A stretch of DNA of 64,000 nt, taken from assembly GCA_964370395.1 (NCBI GenBank), contig CAYJIZ010000002.1, positions 62,001 through 126,000 on the forward strand, given 5' to 3'. A model generated the notes under the pieces. The model worked only from the letters and a program-made list of their open reading frames with translations, was not told the origin of the DNA and ran no database searches. This stretch comes from JBGUVL01 sp964370395. Lineage in GTDB: Bacteria; Bacillota_I; Bacilli_A; Erysipelotrichales; Erysipelotrichaceae. The first letter of the stretch is position 1. Each line of letters begins with the position of its first letter. This document shows, piece by piece, positions 9,310 to 17,483 of the stretch. Made by a program: the position numbers and the translations under genes.

Positions 9310-9846
9310 ATGAATTTAAAAGGATCAAAAACAGAACAAAATTTATGGACTGCATTCGCAGGTGAATCACAAGCAAGAAACAAGTACGACTACTATGCTT
9401 CAAAAGCAAAGAAAGACGGGTATGTACAAATTGGTAACATTTTTGCGGAAACAGCAGGGAACGAAAAAGAACATGCGAAAATCTGGTTCAAATTACTACA
9501 CGATGGTATGCCAGGGACAATCGATAACTTAAAAGATGCTGCTGCAGGTGAAAACTACGAATGGACAGATATGTATGCTAACTTTGCGAAAGAAGCAAAA
9601 GCAGAAGGATTTGATGACATTGCAGCTTTATTTGAAGGGGTTGCAGCAATCGAAAAACACCACGAAGAAAGATATGTTAAATTATTAAACAACATTAACG
9701 ATGGTGTAGTATTCTCAAGAGAAGAAGAAACAGTTTGGCTATGTACTAACTGTGGACACTTACATGTAGGAAGTGTTGCACCTGATATGTGTCCAGTGTG
9801 CGATCACGAACAAAAATACTTTGAAATTTTAAAAGAAAACTTCTAA
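9310..9846 (+). CDS. rbr: Rubrerythrin
   Basis: Rubrerythrin is a cytoplasmic non-haem iron peroxidase that reduces hydrogen peroxide in anaerobes. The 178 residues hold an N-terminal four-helix ferritin-like domain with di-iron ligands (AFAGESQARNKYDYY; AGNEKEHAKIW; AIEKHHEERY). A C-terminal rubredoxin-like iron site carries two CxxC pairs (CTNCGHLH and CPVCDH). It has an AAAGGAG ribosome site and its own promoter. Its presence suggests an anaerobic or microaerophilic host that meets peroxide. Confidence 0.96.
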   Translation: MNLKGSKTEQNLWTAFAGESQARNKYDYYASKAKKDGYVQIGNIFAETAGNEKEHAKIWFKLLHDGMPGTIDNLKDAAAGENYEWTDMYANFAKEAKAEGFDDIAALFEGVAAIEKHHEERYVKLLNNINDGVVFSREEETVWLCTNCGHLHVGSVAPDMCPVCDHEQKYFEILKENF

Positions 9847-9881
9847 AAATAGCAATTGTATAAAACAATTAGGATTGACTA

Positions 9882-9946
9882 GATCACTTTGTAGTGAATA
9901 ACGTTTAAAAAAGACGTGAGTTCGCTGTGCGAGTGATCTTTTCTTT
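9882..9946 (+). terminator. Branched RNA structure ending in a T-rich tract (terminator or leader)
   Basis: GATCAC (9882-9887) can pair with GTGATC (9933-9938), enclosing short helices CACT/AGTG, ACGT/ACGT and TCGC/GCGA, with TTTTCTTTT directly after. It lies 35 bases after rbr and just upstream of the ktrB promoter. The simplest reading is an unusually branched rbr terminator. It does not match the conserved parts of the c-di-AMP (ydaO) riboswitch often found before potassium transporters. Confidence 0.45.
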
Positions 9947-9959
9947 TGCTAAAATGTAG

Positions 9960-9987
9960 TTGTAAAAATATTTAAAAGGTGTAGAAT
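9960..9987 (+). promoter_or_regulatory. Promoter of ktrBA
   Basis: TTGTAA (9960-9965) and TAGAAT (9982-9987) with a 16-base spacer, 28 bases before the ktrB ATG. Confidence 0.65.
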
Positions 9988-10015
9988 AGAATCTGTACAT
10001 ATATTGAGGGATAAT

Positions 10016-11404
10016 ATGAGAAAAAATTTACAACAGATGATGTCTTTGAAAAAAGCACCACCGGCCCGTAGAATTGCGACTAGTTTTCTAGGTGTAATTT
10101 TAGTAGGGGCTATTTTATTAAGTTTGCCTATCTCAAACAATAATGGTGAATTTTTCAGCTTTATAGATGCTTTATTTACTGCAACCAGTGCAACATGTGT
10201 AACTGGATTAGTTACAACAGTTACCATGGATCAGTTCAACTTATTTGGACAAACTGTTATTATGTTTTTAATTCAAATCGGTGGAATTGGATTGATGACA
10301 TTAGTTGCAACGTTTTTGGTCGTATTACGTGCGCGTTTATCGGTAAATGATAAGGTCGCAATCAAAGAAGTAATGAACCAAGCGAATATCAATAACTTTA
10401 GAAGTTTTCTAAAAGGAATTGTGAAATATGTTTTGGTCTTAGAAGGAATCGGAGCAATCTTATTGATGTTTGTTTTTATTCCGAAGTTTGGTATTGCGGA
10501 AGGAATATTCAAATCTGTGTTTATCGCTATTTCAGCATTTTGTAATGCAGGGTTTGATAACTTAACAGCAACGAGTCTAATTCCATATCAAACAAATGTA
10601 ATTGTTTCCTTTACGATCATGGCTTTGATTGTTTTAGGAGGATTGGGATTTGTTGTTTGGTTTGACGTACATGAGAAAATTGTGAAATGGTTTAAAAAGG
10701 AAGTCAATTTCCGTCATTTTTTAACTTCGTTATCACTGCATAGTAAAGTGGCTATTATCGCTTCTGCAGCGCTTATCCTAGTGCCAGCAGTGGTATTCTT
10801 TATCGTTGAGTTTAACAATCCAGAAACGTTTGCTCACTTGAGTATACCAGATAAGATAATGAACTCGTTTTTCACATCTGTAACATTACGTACTGCGGGA
10901 TTTGCAACGATACCTTTGCAGTTCGCTCAAATGTCATCGCAGTTGTTGATGATCATCTGTATGTTCATCGGGGGATCTCCTGGGGGAACTGCAGGGGGGA
11001 TTAAAACAACGACATTAGCGGTAATCATAATTTGTGTTGCCAGAAGTTTACGTGGTAAGTCTAGAACGAATTTGTTTAATCGACATATCTCACGTAATAT
11101 TATCGTTCGAGCGACAACGATTATGACAGTAAACTTAATCGTGTTGTTTACCGGAATCTTTATCTTGTCCATTACTGAGAATTTCAGTTTTATGGAAATT
11201 TGTTTTGAAGCAACAAGTGCACTTGCCACTGTAGGATTAACATTAGGTATTACGCCGATGTTGAGTGTTGGTGGAAAACTTGTTATTATAATGTTGATGT
11301 ATGTAGGACGTATCGGTATTATGACGTTCATTATGTCAATTGTTCGTGAAGATACAAAATCGGACTCTTTCCATTATGCGGAAGGGCACGTTATTGTTGG
11401 GTAG
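10016..11404 (+). CDS. ktrB: Potassium uptake protein KtrB (membrane channel subunit)
   Basis: KtrB/TrkH-type K+ (or Na+-coupled K+) translocating subunit of 462 residues with four repeated M1-P-M2 units. Selectivity-filter-like loops are visible as SATCVTGLVT, SAFCNAGFDNLT, LRTAGFATI and SALATVGLT. GGSPGGTAGGIKTTT matches the family's conserved internal loop. I chose the ATG at 10016, preceded by GAGGG; a TTG 12 bases earlier overlaps that ribosome site and is unlikely. ktrA follows after 8 bases and encodes the regulatory ring, giving a KtrBA operon. Confidence 0.94.
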   Translation: MRKNLQQMMSLKKAPPARRIATSFLGVILVGAILLSLPISNNNGEFFSFIDALFTATSATCVTGLVTTVTMDQFNLFGQTVIMFLIQIGGIGLMTLVATFLVVLRARLSVNDKVAIKEVMNQANINNFRSFLKGIVKYVLVLEGIGAILLMFVFIPKFGIAEGIFKSVFIAISAFCNAGFDNLTATSLIPYQTNVIVSFTIMALIVLGGLGFVVWFDVHEKIVKWFKKEVNFRHFLTSLSLHSKVAIIASAALILVPAVVFFIVEFNNPETFAHLSIPDKIMNSFFTSVTLRTAGFATIPLQFAQMSSQLLMIICMFIGGSPGGTAGGIKTTTLAVIIICVARSLRGKSRTNLFNRHISRNIIVRATTIMTVNLIVLFTGIFILSITENFSFMEICFEATSALATVGLTLGITPMLSVGGKLVIIMLMYVGRIGIMTFIMSIVREDTKSDSFHYAEGHVIVG

Positions 11405-11412
11405 GAGGACTT

Positions 11413-12084
11413 ATGAAAGACAATAAGAATACACAATATGCAGTACTAGGATTAGGAATTTTTGGAAGTACTGTTTCCAAAACGTTAAGTCGTTACAATT
11501 GTGAAGTAATCGCAATTGATAAAAATATGGAATGTGTGCAAAGAATGGCAGATATTGTTAGTGTAGCAATTCAAGGTGATATTACCGATATTAACGTTTT
11601 GCGTAATGCAGGAATTGCCGATTGTGATGTTGCTGTAGTTTCGACAGGTTCACACTTAGAAGAAAGTATTTTATGTGTGTTGAACTTAAAAGAATTAGGT
11701 GTGCCTTATATTGTAGCAAAAGCGAAAAATAAGTCTTACAAACAAATTTTAGAAAAGGTTGGGGCAGACAAAGTAGTTCGTCCTGAAAAAGAAATGGGTG
11801 TCGAAACAGCAAAAGGATTACTGGATCGTAAAATTATCGATATGGTTGATATCGATGATGAGTATTCTATTATTGAAGTTGCCACACCAGCTAGTTGGGT
11901 AGGGTTTACCTTATCTGATTTGGATGTACGTAATAAATTCAATGTAAATATATTGGGAATTCGTCACAGCGACAATCGTTTGGATGTGACACCTTCACCA
12001 ACGTATACATTAACGAGTGATGATCACTTGTTGTTGATTTCAACAGCGGAAAGTTTTCGTAAAATTGACTTTTTAGACAAATAA
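11413..12084 (+). CDS. ktrA: Potassium uptake regulatory subunit KtrA (RCK protein)
   Basis: The 223-residue cytosolic RCK protein has a Rossmann domain (YAVLGLGIFGSTVSKTL, then AIDKNMECVQ and GDITD) that binds ATP/ADP or NAD. Its C-terminal TrkA-C domain (from about residue 135) binds c-di-AMP in Firmicutes homologues. It assembles as an octamer under KtrB and gates it. A strong AGGAGG site precedes the ATG, and the gene ends in a terminator shared with the convergent gene. Confidence 0.94.
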   Translation: MKDNKNTQYAVLGLGIFGSTVSKTLSRYNCEVIAIDKNMECVQRMADIVSVAIQGDITDINVLRNAGIADCDVAVVSTGSHLEESILCVLNLKELGVPYIVAKAKNKSYKQILEKVGADKVVRPEKEMGVETAKGLLDRKIIDMVDIDDEYSIIEVATPASWVGFTLSDLDVRNKFNVNILGIRHSDNRLDVTPSPTYTLTSDDHLLLISTAESFRKIDFLDK

Positions 12085-12085
12085 A

Positions 12086-12121
12086 AAAACAGTGGTTACA
12101 CATAAGTGTAATCACTGTTTT
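12086..12121. terminator. Bidirectional terminator between ktrA and the Nfu-like gene
   Basis: AACAGTGGTTACAC pairs with GTGTAATCACTGTT around an ATAA loop, with A and T runs on both sides, so it can serve both convergent genes. Confidence 0.8.
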
Positions 12122-12138
12122 ACTATTCTTAGAAAAAA

Positions 12139-12372
12139 TTAAAGTTCTGCTACTTTTACTTCGCGAACGCCTTCGACTTCTTCTAGAAGTAATGCTTCAA
12201 TCCCCAGTTTTAAAGTATCGTCTAACATCAAACAATCGCTACATGCTCCATGCATATTAACATACACAACACCATCAACAAACGAGACAAATTCTACATC
12301 TCCTCCATCGCGTTGCATATAAGGTCTAATCTTTTCGATTACTTCAATGATTTCTTTTTCTTTCTCGTTCAC
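12139..12372 (-). CDS. NifU C-terminal domain (Nfu) iron-sulfur carrier
   Basis: This 77-residue protein matches the stand-alone Nfu domain, which holds or transfers Fe-S clusters through a CxxC pair; here it is CSDC at residues 44-47. The block RPYMQRDGGDVEFV is the usual start of the domain. The start codon is GTG, preceded by GAGGTG. It resembles Bacillus YutI and probably delivers clusters to client proteins such as the RlmCD-type methyltransferase in this window. Confidence 0.88.
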   Translation of the reverse strand: MNEKEKEIIEVIEKIRPYMQRDGGDVEFVSFVDGVVYVNMHGACSDCLMLDDTLKLGIEALLLEEVEGVREVKVAEL

Positions 12373-12393
12373 TTTTAAACACCTCGCTAGATT

Positions 12394-12427
12394 ATTATAT
12401 CACAAGTTGTTTAAAATGTGTTATAAT
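12394..12427. promoter_or_regulatory. Divergent promoter region between the Nfu and S1-domain genes
   Basis: TATAAT reads on the minus strand at 12399-12394 (22 bases before the Nfu start) and on the plus strand at 12422-12427. The plus-strand box has an upstream TG (TGTTATAAT), an extended -10. Neither has a convincing -35. Confidence 0.5.
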
Positions 12428-12450
12428 ATGCAGTGAAATGAGGTGTTCTT

Positions 12451-12825
12451 TTGCAGTACCAAGTAGGACAAATAGTAGAAGGTGAAATCACAGGAATTCA
12501 ACCATATGGAGCGTTTGTACGCTTTGATGAGAACCATTATGGATTGATTCATATTTCGGAGATTTCGCGTGATTATATTAAAGACATACATCAGTTTTTA
12601 TCGATGAATCAAAAAATCAAAGTGAAGATTCTAGAGATGGACAGTGAAAATGGCCATTACAAATTATCACTGAAAGCACTACAACCTAATTTATCCAAAG
12701 AAAAAAGAAGAGGGTATCGTGGCATTAAGTTACCTAAGATGGAAATAGGCTTTCAAACAATCGAAGATAATTTAGATAAATGGATTGCGGTTGAGATGCG
12801 CAAAGAAGGAGAGAGTTATGATTAA
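12451..12825 (+). CDS. yugI: S1 RNA-binding domain protein (YugI/GSP13/CvfD-like)
   Basis: The 124-residue protein has an N-terminal S1 domain (VGQIVEGEITGIQPYGAFVRF ... GLIHISEIS ... KLSLKALQ) followed by a short basic C-terminal extension. It resembles the ribosome-associated general stress protein YugI (CvfD) of Bacilli. Start is TTG at 12451 behind GAGGTG; the reading begins MQYQVGQ. It overlaps pgi by 8 bases; yugI and pgi are also near neighbours in Bacillus subtilis, which supports the call. Confidence 0.82.
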   Translation: MQYQVGQIVEGEITGIQPYGAFVRFDENHYGLIHISEISRDYIKDIHQFLSMNQKIKVKILEMDSENGHYKLSLKALQPNLSKEKRRGYRGIKLPKMEIGFQTIEDNLDKWIAVEMRKEGESYD

Positions 12826-14092
12826 ATTTGATAGTTCACATGCATTTTTAAAAGAAGATATTTTATCTTACCAAGAAAAAGTAAATGAGTTACATGAGGC
12901 AATCATTAACAAAACAGGAAAGGGAAATGACTTTCTTGGATGGGTCGATTGGTGTAACAACTATGACAAAGATGAATTTGCTTTAATGAAAAGCAGTGCA
13001 CAATATGTGCAAGATAACTGTGATGTATTTGTTGTTTGTGGAATTGGTGGTTCTTATTTAGGGGCGAGAGCAGCGATTGAAATGATCAATGGATTGTACG
13101 CGGATAAGAAACCAGAAATTCTATTTATCGGAAATACTTTTTCATCAACGTACTTAGCACAAGTGTTAGCTTACTTAAAAAACAAAGAAGTTTGTGTTAA
13201 CGTTATTTCGAAATCAGGAACAACTACAGAAACAGCATTGGCGTTTCGCTTGTTGAAACAATTCATGGAAGAAAAATATGGAAAAGAAGGTTCACAAAAA
13301 CGTATTTTTGCGACAACTGATAAAAACAAAGGTACGTTACATGATATCGCAAAAACGGAAGGGTATACAACATTCTCTATTCCAGATGACATCGGAGGAC
13401 GTTTCTCAGTTATTACTGCAGTTGGTTTATTTCCTATTGCGGTTGCGGGAATCAGCATCGATGCTATTATGGAAGGGGTAAGTGAAGCGTATGCAGATTT
13501 TGCTACTGCGGACCTAACAAAAAATAGTGCGTATGCATATGGAGTAGCAAGACGTATCTTACAAAACCAAGGTAAAGATGCAGAGATGTTTGTTACCTAT
13601 GATTTAAATACTACGATGTTAGCAGAATGGTGGAAACAATTATTTGGGGAATCAGAAGGAAAAGAAGAAAAAGGAATTTTACCTTGTTCTGGAACGTTCT
13701 CAACTGATTTACACTCATTAGGACAATTTGTTCAAGATGGGAAAAAGATCTTATACGAAACTTTAGTATTGTTTGAAAAACCTTTGCTTGATTTAACATT
13801 CCCAAGCGATGAACAAAACGCGGATGGAATGAACTACTTAGCAGGTAAGAGTGTTGATTGGGTAAATAAAATGGCAATGCAAGGAACACTGAAAGCCCAC
13901 GAGGAAGAGGGGAATGTACCTAACTTAATGATTACTGCACCTGATATGAGTGCGAAAACATTTGGTTACTTATGTTATTTCTTCTTTAGAGCTTGTGCAA
14001 TGACTTGTTACATGATTGATATTAATCCATTTAACCAGCCTGGAGTAGAAGTTTACAAGAAAAATATGTTCCAATTATTGGGAAAAAACTAA
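12818..14092 (+). CDS. pgi: Glucose-6-phosphate isomerase
   Basis: Interconverts glucose 6-phosphate and fructose 6-phosphate. The 424-residue protein has the sugar-phosphate site VVCGIGGSYLGARAAIE, SKSGTTTET and GGRFSVITAVG, and the family block GTFSTDLHSLGQFVQDG. It is slightly shorter than the Bacillus enzyme (about 450). The ATG at 12818 follows AAGGAGAGA and overlaps the S1-gene stop; an in-frame start at 12785 lies within the S1 coding region and is not used in this reading. Confidence 0.95.
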   Translation: MIKFDSSHAFLKEDILSYQEKVNELHEAIINKTGKGNDFLGWVDWCNNYDKDEFALMKSSAQYVQDNCDVFVVCGIGGSYLGARAAIEMINGLYADKKPEILFIGNTFSSTYLAQVLAYLKNKEVCVNVISKSGTTTETALAFRLLKQFMEEKYGKEGSQKRIFATTDKNKGTLHDIAKTEGYTTFSIPDDIGGRFSVITAVGLFPIAVAGISIDAIMEGVSEAYADFATADLTKNSAYAYGVARRILQNQGKDAEMFVTYDLNTTMLAEWWKQLFGESEGKEEKGILPCSGTFSTDLHSLGQFVQDGKKILYETLVLFEKPLLDLTFPSDEQNADGMNYLAGKSVDWVNKMAMQGTLKAHEEEGNVPNLMITAPDMSAKTFGYLCYFFFRACAMTCYMIDINPFNQPGVEVYKKNMFQLLGKN

Positions 14093-14093
14093 A

Positions 14094-14117
14094 ATGACTC
14101 TTTGAGTCATTTTTTTC
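14094..14117 (+). terminator. Terminator after pgi
   Basis: ATGACTC/GAGTCAT stem with TTT loop and T run, 2 bases after the stop. Confidence 0.85.
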
Positions 14118-14141
14118 TTTTTTTTTGAATATCGTTTGTGT

Positions 14142-14147
14142 TATGAT
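14142..14147 (+). promoter_or_regulatory. Extended -10 placed for a leaderless transcript
   Basis: TGTTATGAT supplies an extended -10 (TATGAT at 14142-14147). Only six bases separate it from the ATG at 14154, so a start at the usual distance would begin the mRNA at the start codon. No ribosome site precedes the ATG. Confidence 0.45.
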
Positions 14148-14153
14148 AAATCC

Positions 14154-14678
14154 ATGAATACAAAGCGATATGAAATTACGTGTCATGAATGTGCTAGCAC
14201 ATGGAGTGTAATGTGTGAGAGCGTGATTCATGCACAGCATGAAGAGAAGGCCAAAGAAGCGATTATGGAAGGTGCTTTCTTCACAAGGAAGTGTAGTCAT
14301 TGTGGAGCGTTAATTACGTTTCATTACCCATTTCTATATTGTGATCCAAAGTTACGCTTACTAATTGCTTTCGATGATGGACAAGGGAAGTGGATTCGTG
14401 CATTGAATGAAATTGCACAGTATAAACAATTCACAAAGCGTATTGTGCATACAGAAATGGAGCTGAGAGAGAAAATTGCAGTGTTTGAACATTCGCTGAG
14501 TGATGAAAGTGTTTCGTTAATGAAACAGAAACTAAAAGATCGTTATACGCATTTTCACTTTGATTCAGAGCAAAATGACGTGTTATGGTTTATTAGTGAT
14601 AAAGGGCCAATTGGCGTTGAGAAACGCTTCTATGTGCCTTGTGATGTACCCAAAGGAGATTTCCAATACATTGAATAA
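14154..14678 (+). CDS. CpXC domain protein
   Basis: This 174-residue cytoplasmic protein opens with two zinc-ribbon-like pairs (ITCHEC and RKCSHCG), the hallmark of the CpXC family, whose function is unknown to me. The middle (RLLIAFDDGQGKW) and an acidic, hydrophobic C-terminal part follow. No signal peptide or membrane segment is visible. It stands alone between two terminators. The ATG at 14154 lacks a Shine-Dalgarno site and sits 6 bases after a -10, suggesting leaderless expression; a TTG at 14136 in frame would overlap the -10 and is rejected. Confidence 0.72.
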   Translation: MNTKRYEITCHECASTWSVMCESVIHAQHEEKAKEAIMEGAFFTRKCSHCGALITFHYPFLYCDPKLRLLIAFDDGQGKWIRALNEIAQYKQFTKRIVHTEMELREKIAVFEHSLSDESVSLMKQKLKDRYTHFHFDSEQNDVLWFISDKGPIGVEKRFYVPCDVPKGDFQYIE

Positions 14679-14708
14679 AACCTCTATTGAAAAAATAGAG
14701 GTTTTATA
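14677..14708 (+). terminator. Terminator after the CpXC gene
   Basis: AAAACCTCTATT pairs with AATAGAGGTTTT around a short A-rich loop, with further T residues. Confidence 0.8.
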
Positions 14709-14760
14709 TTTACATTTGATAAATTAGTAGTATAATGAACATATGAACAAGTGTTCATAT
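14709..14760 (+). promoter_or_regulatory. Promoter and ArsR/SmtB-type operator of the metal efflux operon
   Basis: TTTACA (14709-14714) and TATAAT (14731-14736) are 16 bases apart. Just downstream lies ATATGAACAAGTGTTCATAT (14741-14760), a 9-2-9 inverted repeat. Its core TGAACA-NN-TGTTCA matches the SmtB/CzrA/CadC class of operators, so the repressor would block at the transcription start until metal is bound. Confidence 0.85.
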
Positions 14761-14771
14761 GAGGTGAGAAG

Positions 14772-15116
14772 ATGGAACATAGATGTAACGTTGATGAAAA
14801 CGAAGTAGTACGTTTGCAAGCACAAATGTTAGATGAAAAAGAAGAAAATGAATTGGCAAACTTTTTTAAGATGTATGCTGATCCAACTCGATTAAAAATC
14901 TTGAGTGTATTGTTTCAAGAAGAAATGTGCGTATGTGAAATTGCTGCAGTACTAAATATGACGCACTCTGCAATTTCGCATCAATTAGCGACATTGCGTA
15001 ATGCGCGTATTATCAAAGTTAGAAGAGACGGTAAAAATATGTACTACTCACTAGATGACAATCATATTCAAATGATTTTCAATAACGGATTATCGCATAT
15101 AAGGGAGGACAAGTAA
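14772..15116 (+). CDS. ArsR/SmtB family metal-sensing repressor
   Basis: The 114-residue winged-helix repressor has FKMYADPTRLKILSVLF, the ELCVCE-like metal motif EEMCVCEIAAVL, recognition helix MTHSAISHQLATLRNA and wing VRRDGKNMYYSL. The CVCE motif (alpha3 site) and cysteines near the N-terminus (HRCNVDE) resemble CadC-type sensors; a C-terminal His pair (DDNHIQMIF ... LSHIRE) recalls the alpha5 zinc site. It probably represses itself and the downstream ATPase from the palindrome at 14741-14760. The ATPase gene starts immediately after its stop. Confidence 0.9.
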   Translation: MEHRCNVDENEVVRLQAQMLDEKEENELANFFKMYADPTRLKILSVLFQEEMCVCEIAAVLNMTHSAISHQLATLRNARIIKVRRDGKNMYYSLDDNHIQMIFNNGLSHIREDK

Positions 15117-17447
15117 ATGAAAGTATGTATGCATAAAGATGGATGTTGCGGAAGCAACGAAACGAAACACAACCATGAACATAATCATGAACATGGAAGT
15201 TGTGGATGCAGTAATGATCACCAACATGAAATGGGTGGATGTACTTGCGCAACACAAACAAGTGATCACGAGTGTTGTTCACATGACACGCACTCACACG
15301 AAGACGATAGTGGAGAGGAAGAAGGAGATCATTGTTGCTGCAGCCATGATTTAAATGCAGTAAGTGATAAGAAAATCACGAATGCGAAATTTAAGTTTTC
15401 TATTGCGAATTTGGATTGTGCCAATTGTGCATTAAAAGTAGAAACAGCATTAAATCAATTGAGTTATGTTGATGAAGCAGTGTTGAATTTTTCTACTTCC
15501 ACATTGTTTGTGAATAGCAAACGTAGTGATACGCACAAATTGTTAGAAGATTTGAATGAAGTTGCAAACAAAGCTGAAAAAGGCGTATTGATTGAGCCGT
15601 TTACTCGTAGTGAAGTCAATACACAATCACACAAAAAGGAAGTGGGTCAATTGGTTGTTGCTTCCATCTTGTTTGTTTTGGCTCTTTTAAGTGGAGAAGT
15701 GAGTGAAGTGTTACAAACTTGGTTATTTGTAGCAACCTATGTGGTTGCAGGTTACAAAGTAATTTTAACAGCACTTCGCAATCTGTTTAAAGGAGATATG
15801 TTTGATGAAAATTTCTTAATGTCAGTAGCAACGATTGGTGCTTTTGCTTTAGGTGACTATGCAGAAGCGGTAGCAGTTATGTTGTTTTATGATGTAGGGG
15901 AATTATTCCAATCCATTGCCGTAAATCGTTCTCGTCGTTCGATTGGAGAATTGATGGACATCAACACAAACTTTGCAATTGTAATTCGTGATGGACAAGA
16001 AGTACAAGTTACACCTGAACAACTACAAGTAAATGATGTTGTTGTGGTGAAACCAGGAGAGCGAATTCCTGTTGATGGATCTGTTATTGAAGGAAATAGT
16101 AGTTTGGATGTTTCAGCACTAACTGGAGAATCGTTACCAAAAGATGTAGGTATCAATGATGAAGTGTTAGCTGGTTGTTTAAACATCAATGGTGTTTTCA
16201 AAATGAGAGTTGAGAAAGTAGCCAGTGAGTCTACGGTTGCTCGTGTTCTTGAATTAGTTGAAAATGCATCAAGTAAAAAAGCAAAAGTAGAAAAATTCAT
16301 TACGAAGTTTTCTAAAATTTATACACCAGTTGTTGTATTAGCTGCCATCGTAATCGTTTTAGTACCAACTTTACTATATGGTGGAGATAGCTTTTCAACA
16401 TGGTTGTACCGTGGATGTACATTCTTAGTCATTTCATGTCCTTGTGCACTTGTTGTATCCATTCCATTAGGATTGTTTGCGGGAATTGGTGGAGCAAGTA
16501 AAAAAGGTGTTTTAGTAAAAGGTGGTAACTATCTTGAACAATTAAGTGAAATTGATACTATCGTCTTTGATAAAACAGGTACAATTACAAAAGGTATTTT
16601 TAAAGTACAAGAAGTAATTGGTAAAAACAATACATTAGAGTTAGCGGCGTATGGAGAAAGTAAGAGTAATCATCCGATTGCCCAAAGTATTGTGCACCAA
16701 TACAACAAGTCAATTGATGATATGCAATTAAAAAACTATTTTGAAATTGCGGGACAGGGAATTGTTGTCGATTACCAACAAAAGCAATTGCTTGTTGGGA
16801 ATGCAAAATTATTAAAAGAACATGGCATTGTATTTGAAGAAAGCGATGCCTTAGGAAGTATTGTTTATGTGGCTTACGACCAAGCATATGTAGGTTGTAT
16901 TGTGATTAGTGATGAAGTAAAACAATCTAGTAAAGCGGCCATTGCACGTTTGAAACAATTAGGTGTGAAGAAAACCGTAATGTTAAGTGGTGACAAACAA
17001 GCGATTGCGCAAAAAGTTGCGAGCGAAGTGGGAATTGATGAAGTAAGAGCGCAATTATTACCACAAGACAAAGTAATGACATTAGAGAACTACTTAAATG
17101 ATCATGATCGTGTGGCATTTGTTGGGGATGGAATCAATGATGCTCCTGTCTTAATGCGTGCTGATATCGGTATTGCGATGGGTGGAATCGGTAGTGATGC
17201 TGCCATTGAAGCAAGTGATGTTGTGTTGATGAATGATGATTTATCATCCATTCCAACTGCAATTCAAATTGCTCGTAAAACAAAACGTATCTTGTATCAA
17301 AACATTGTTTTCTCACTTGTTATTAAAGTAGCGGTACTCGGTTTAAGTGCTGTTGGTTTAGTAGGCATGTGGATGGGTGTTTTTGCAGATGTAGGAGTTA
17401 CGTTAATTGCCATTGTAAATGCGATGCGTGCGATGAATAGTAAATAA
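15117..17447 (+). CDS. Zinc/cadmium/lead-exporting P1B-type ATPase (ZntA/CadA)
   Basis: This 776-residue ATPase exports divalent soft metals. About the first 78 residues are a Cys/His-rich tail (roughly 12 Cys and 14 His) with no fold I recognise, then an HMA domain with LDCANC. Transmembrane helices follow, with the ion site SCPCALV, phosphorylation site DKTGT, the TGES actuator motif, HP motif (SNHPIAQ) and GDGINDAP. The CPC motif with the neighbouring ArsR regulator points to Zn/Cd/Pb rather than copper. It has an AGGGAGG-type ribosome site inside the end of the regulator gene. Confidence 0.93.
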   Translation: MKVCMHKDGCCGSNETKHNHEHNHEHGSCGCSNDHQHEMGGCTCATQTSDHECCSHDTHSHEDDSGEEEGDHCCCSHDLNAVSDKKITNAKFKFSIANLDCANCALKVETALNQLSYVDEAVLNFSTSTLFVNSKRSDTHKLLEDLNEVANKAEKGVLIEPFTRSEVNTQSHKKEVGQLVVASILFVLALLSGEVSEVLQTWLFVATYVVAGYKVILTALRNLFKGDMFDENFLMSVATIGAFALGDYAEAVAVMLFYDVGELFQSIAVNRSRRSIGELMDINTNFAIVIRDGQEVQVTPEQLQVNDVVVVKPGERIPVDGSVIEGNSSLDVSALTGESLPKDVGINDEVLAGCLNINGVFKMRVEKVASESTVARVLELVENASSKKAKVEKFITKFSKIYTPVVVLAAIVIVLVPTLLYGGDSFSTWLYRGCTFLVISCPCALVVSIPLGLFAGIGGASKKGVLVKGGNYLEQLSEIDTIVFDKTGTITKGIFKVQEVIGKNNTLELAAYGESKSNHPIAQSIVHQYNKSIDDMQLKNYFEIAGQGIVVDYQQKQLLVGNAKLLKEHGIVFEESDALGSIVYVAYDQAYVGCIVISDEVKQSSKAAIARLKQLGVKKTVMLSGDKQAIAQKVASEVGIDEVRAQLLPQDKVMTLENYLNDHDRVAFVGDGINDAPVLMRADIGIAMGGIGSDAAIEASDVVLMNDDLSSIPTAIQIARKTKRILYQNIVFSLVIKVAVLGLSAVGLVGMWMGVFADVGVTLIAIVNAMRAMNSK

Positions 17448-17451
17448 AAGA

Positions 17452-17480
17452 AGAGACGTTCAAATGAACGTCTCTTTTGT
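17452..17480. terminator. Terminator between the metal ATPase and the LCP gene
   Basis: AGAGACGTTC/GAACGTCTCT stem with an AAAT loop and T run; A residues on the other side allow use by the convergent gene. Confidence 0.8.
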
Positions 17481-17483
17481 TTG

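Noticed and set aside
9847..10015. c-di-AMP (ydaO) riboswitch before ktrB
   Set aside because: The region is short and lacks the conserved blocks of that class; only the branched terminator-like structure is seen.
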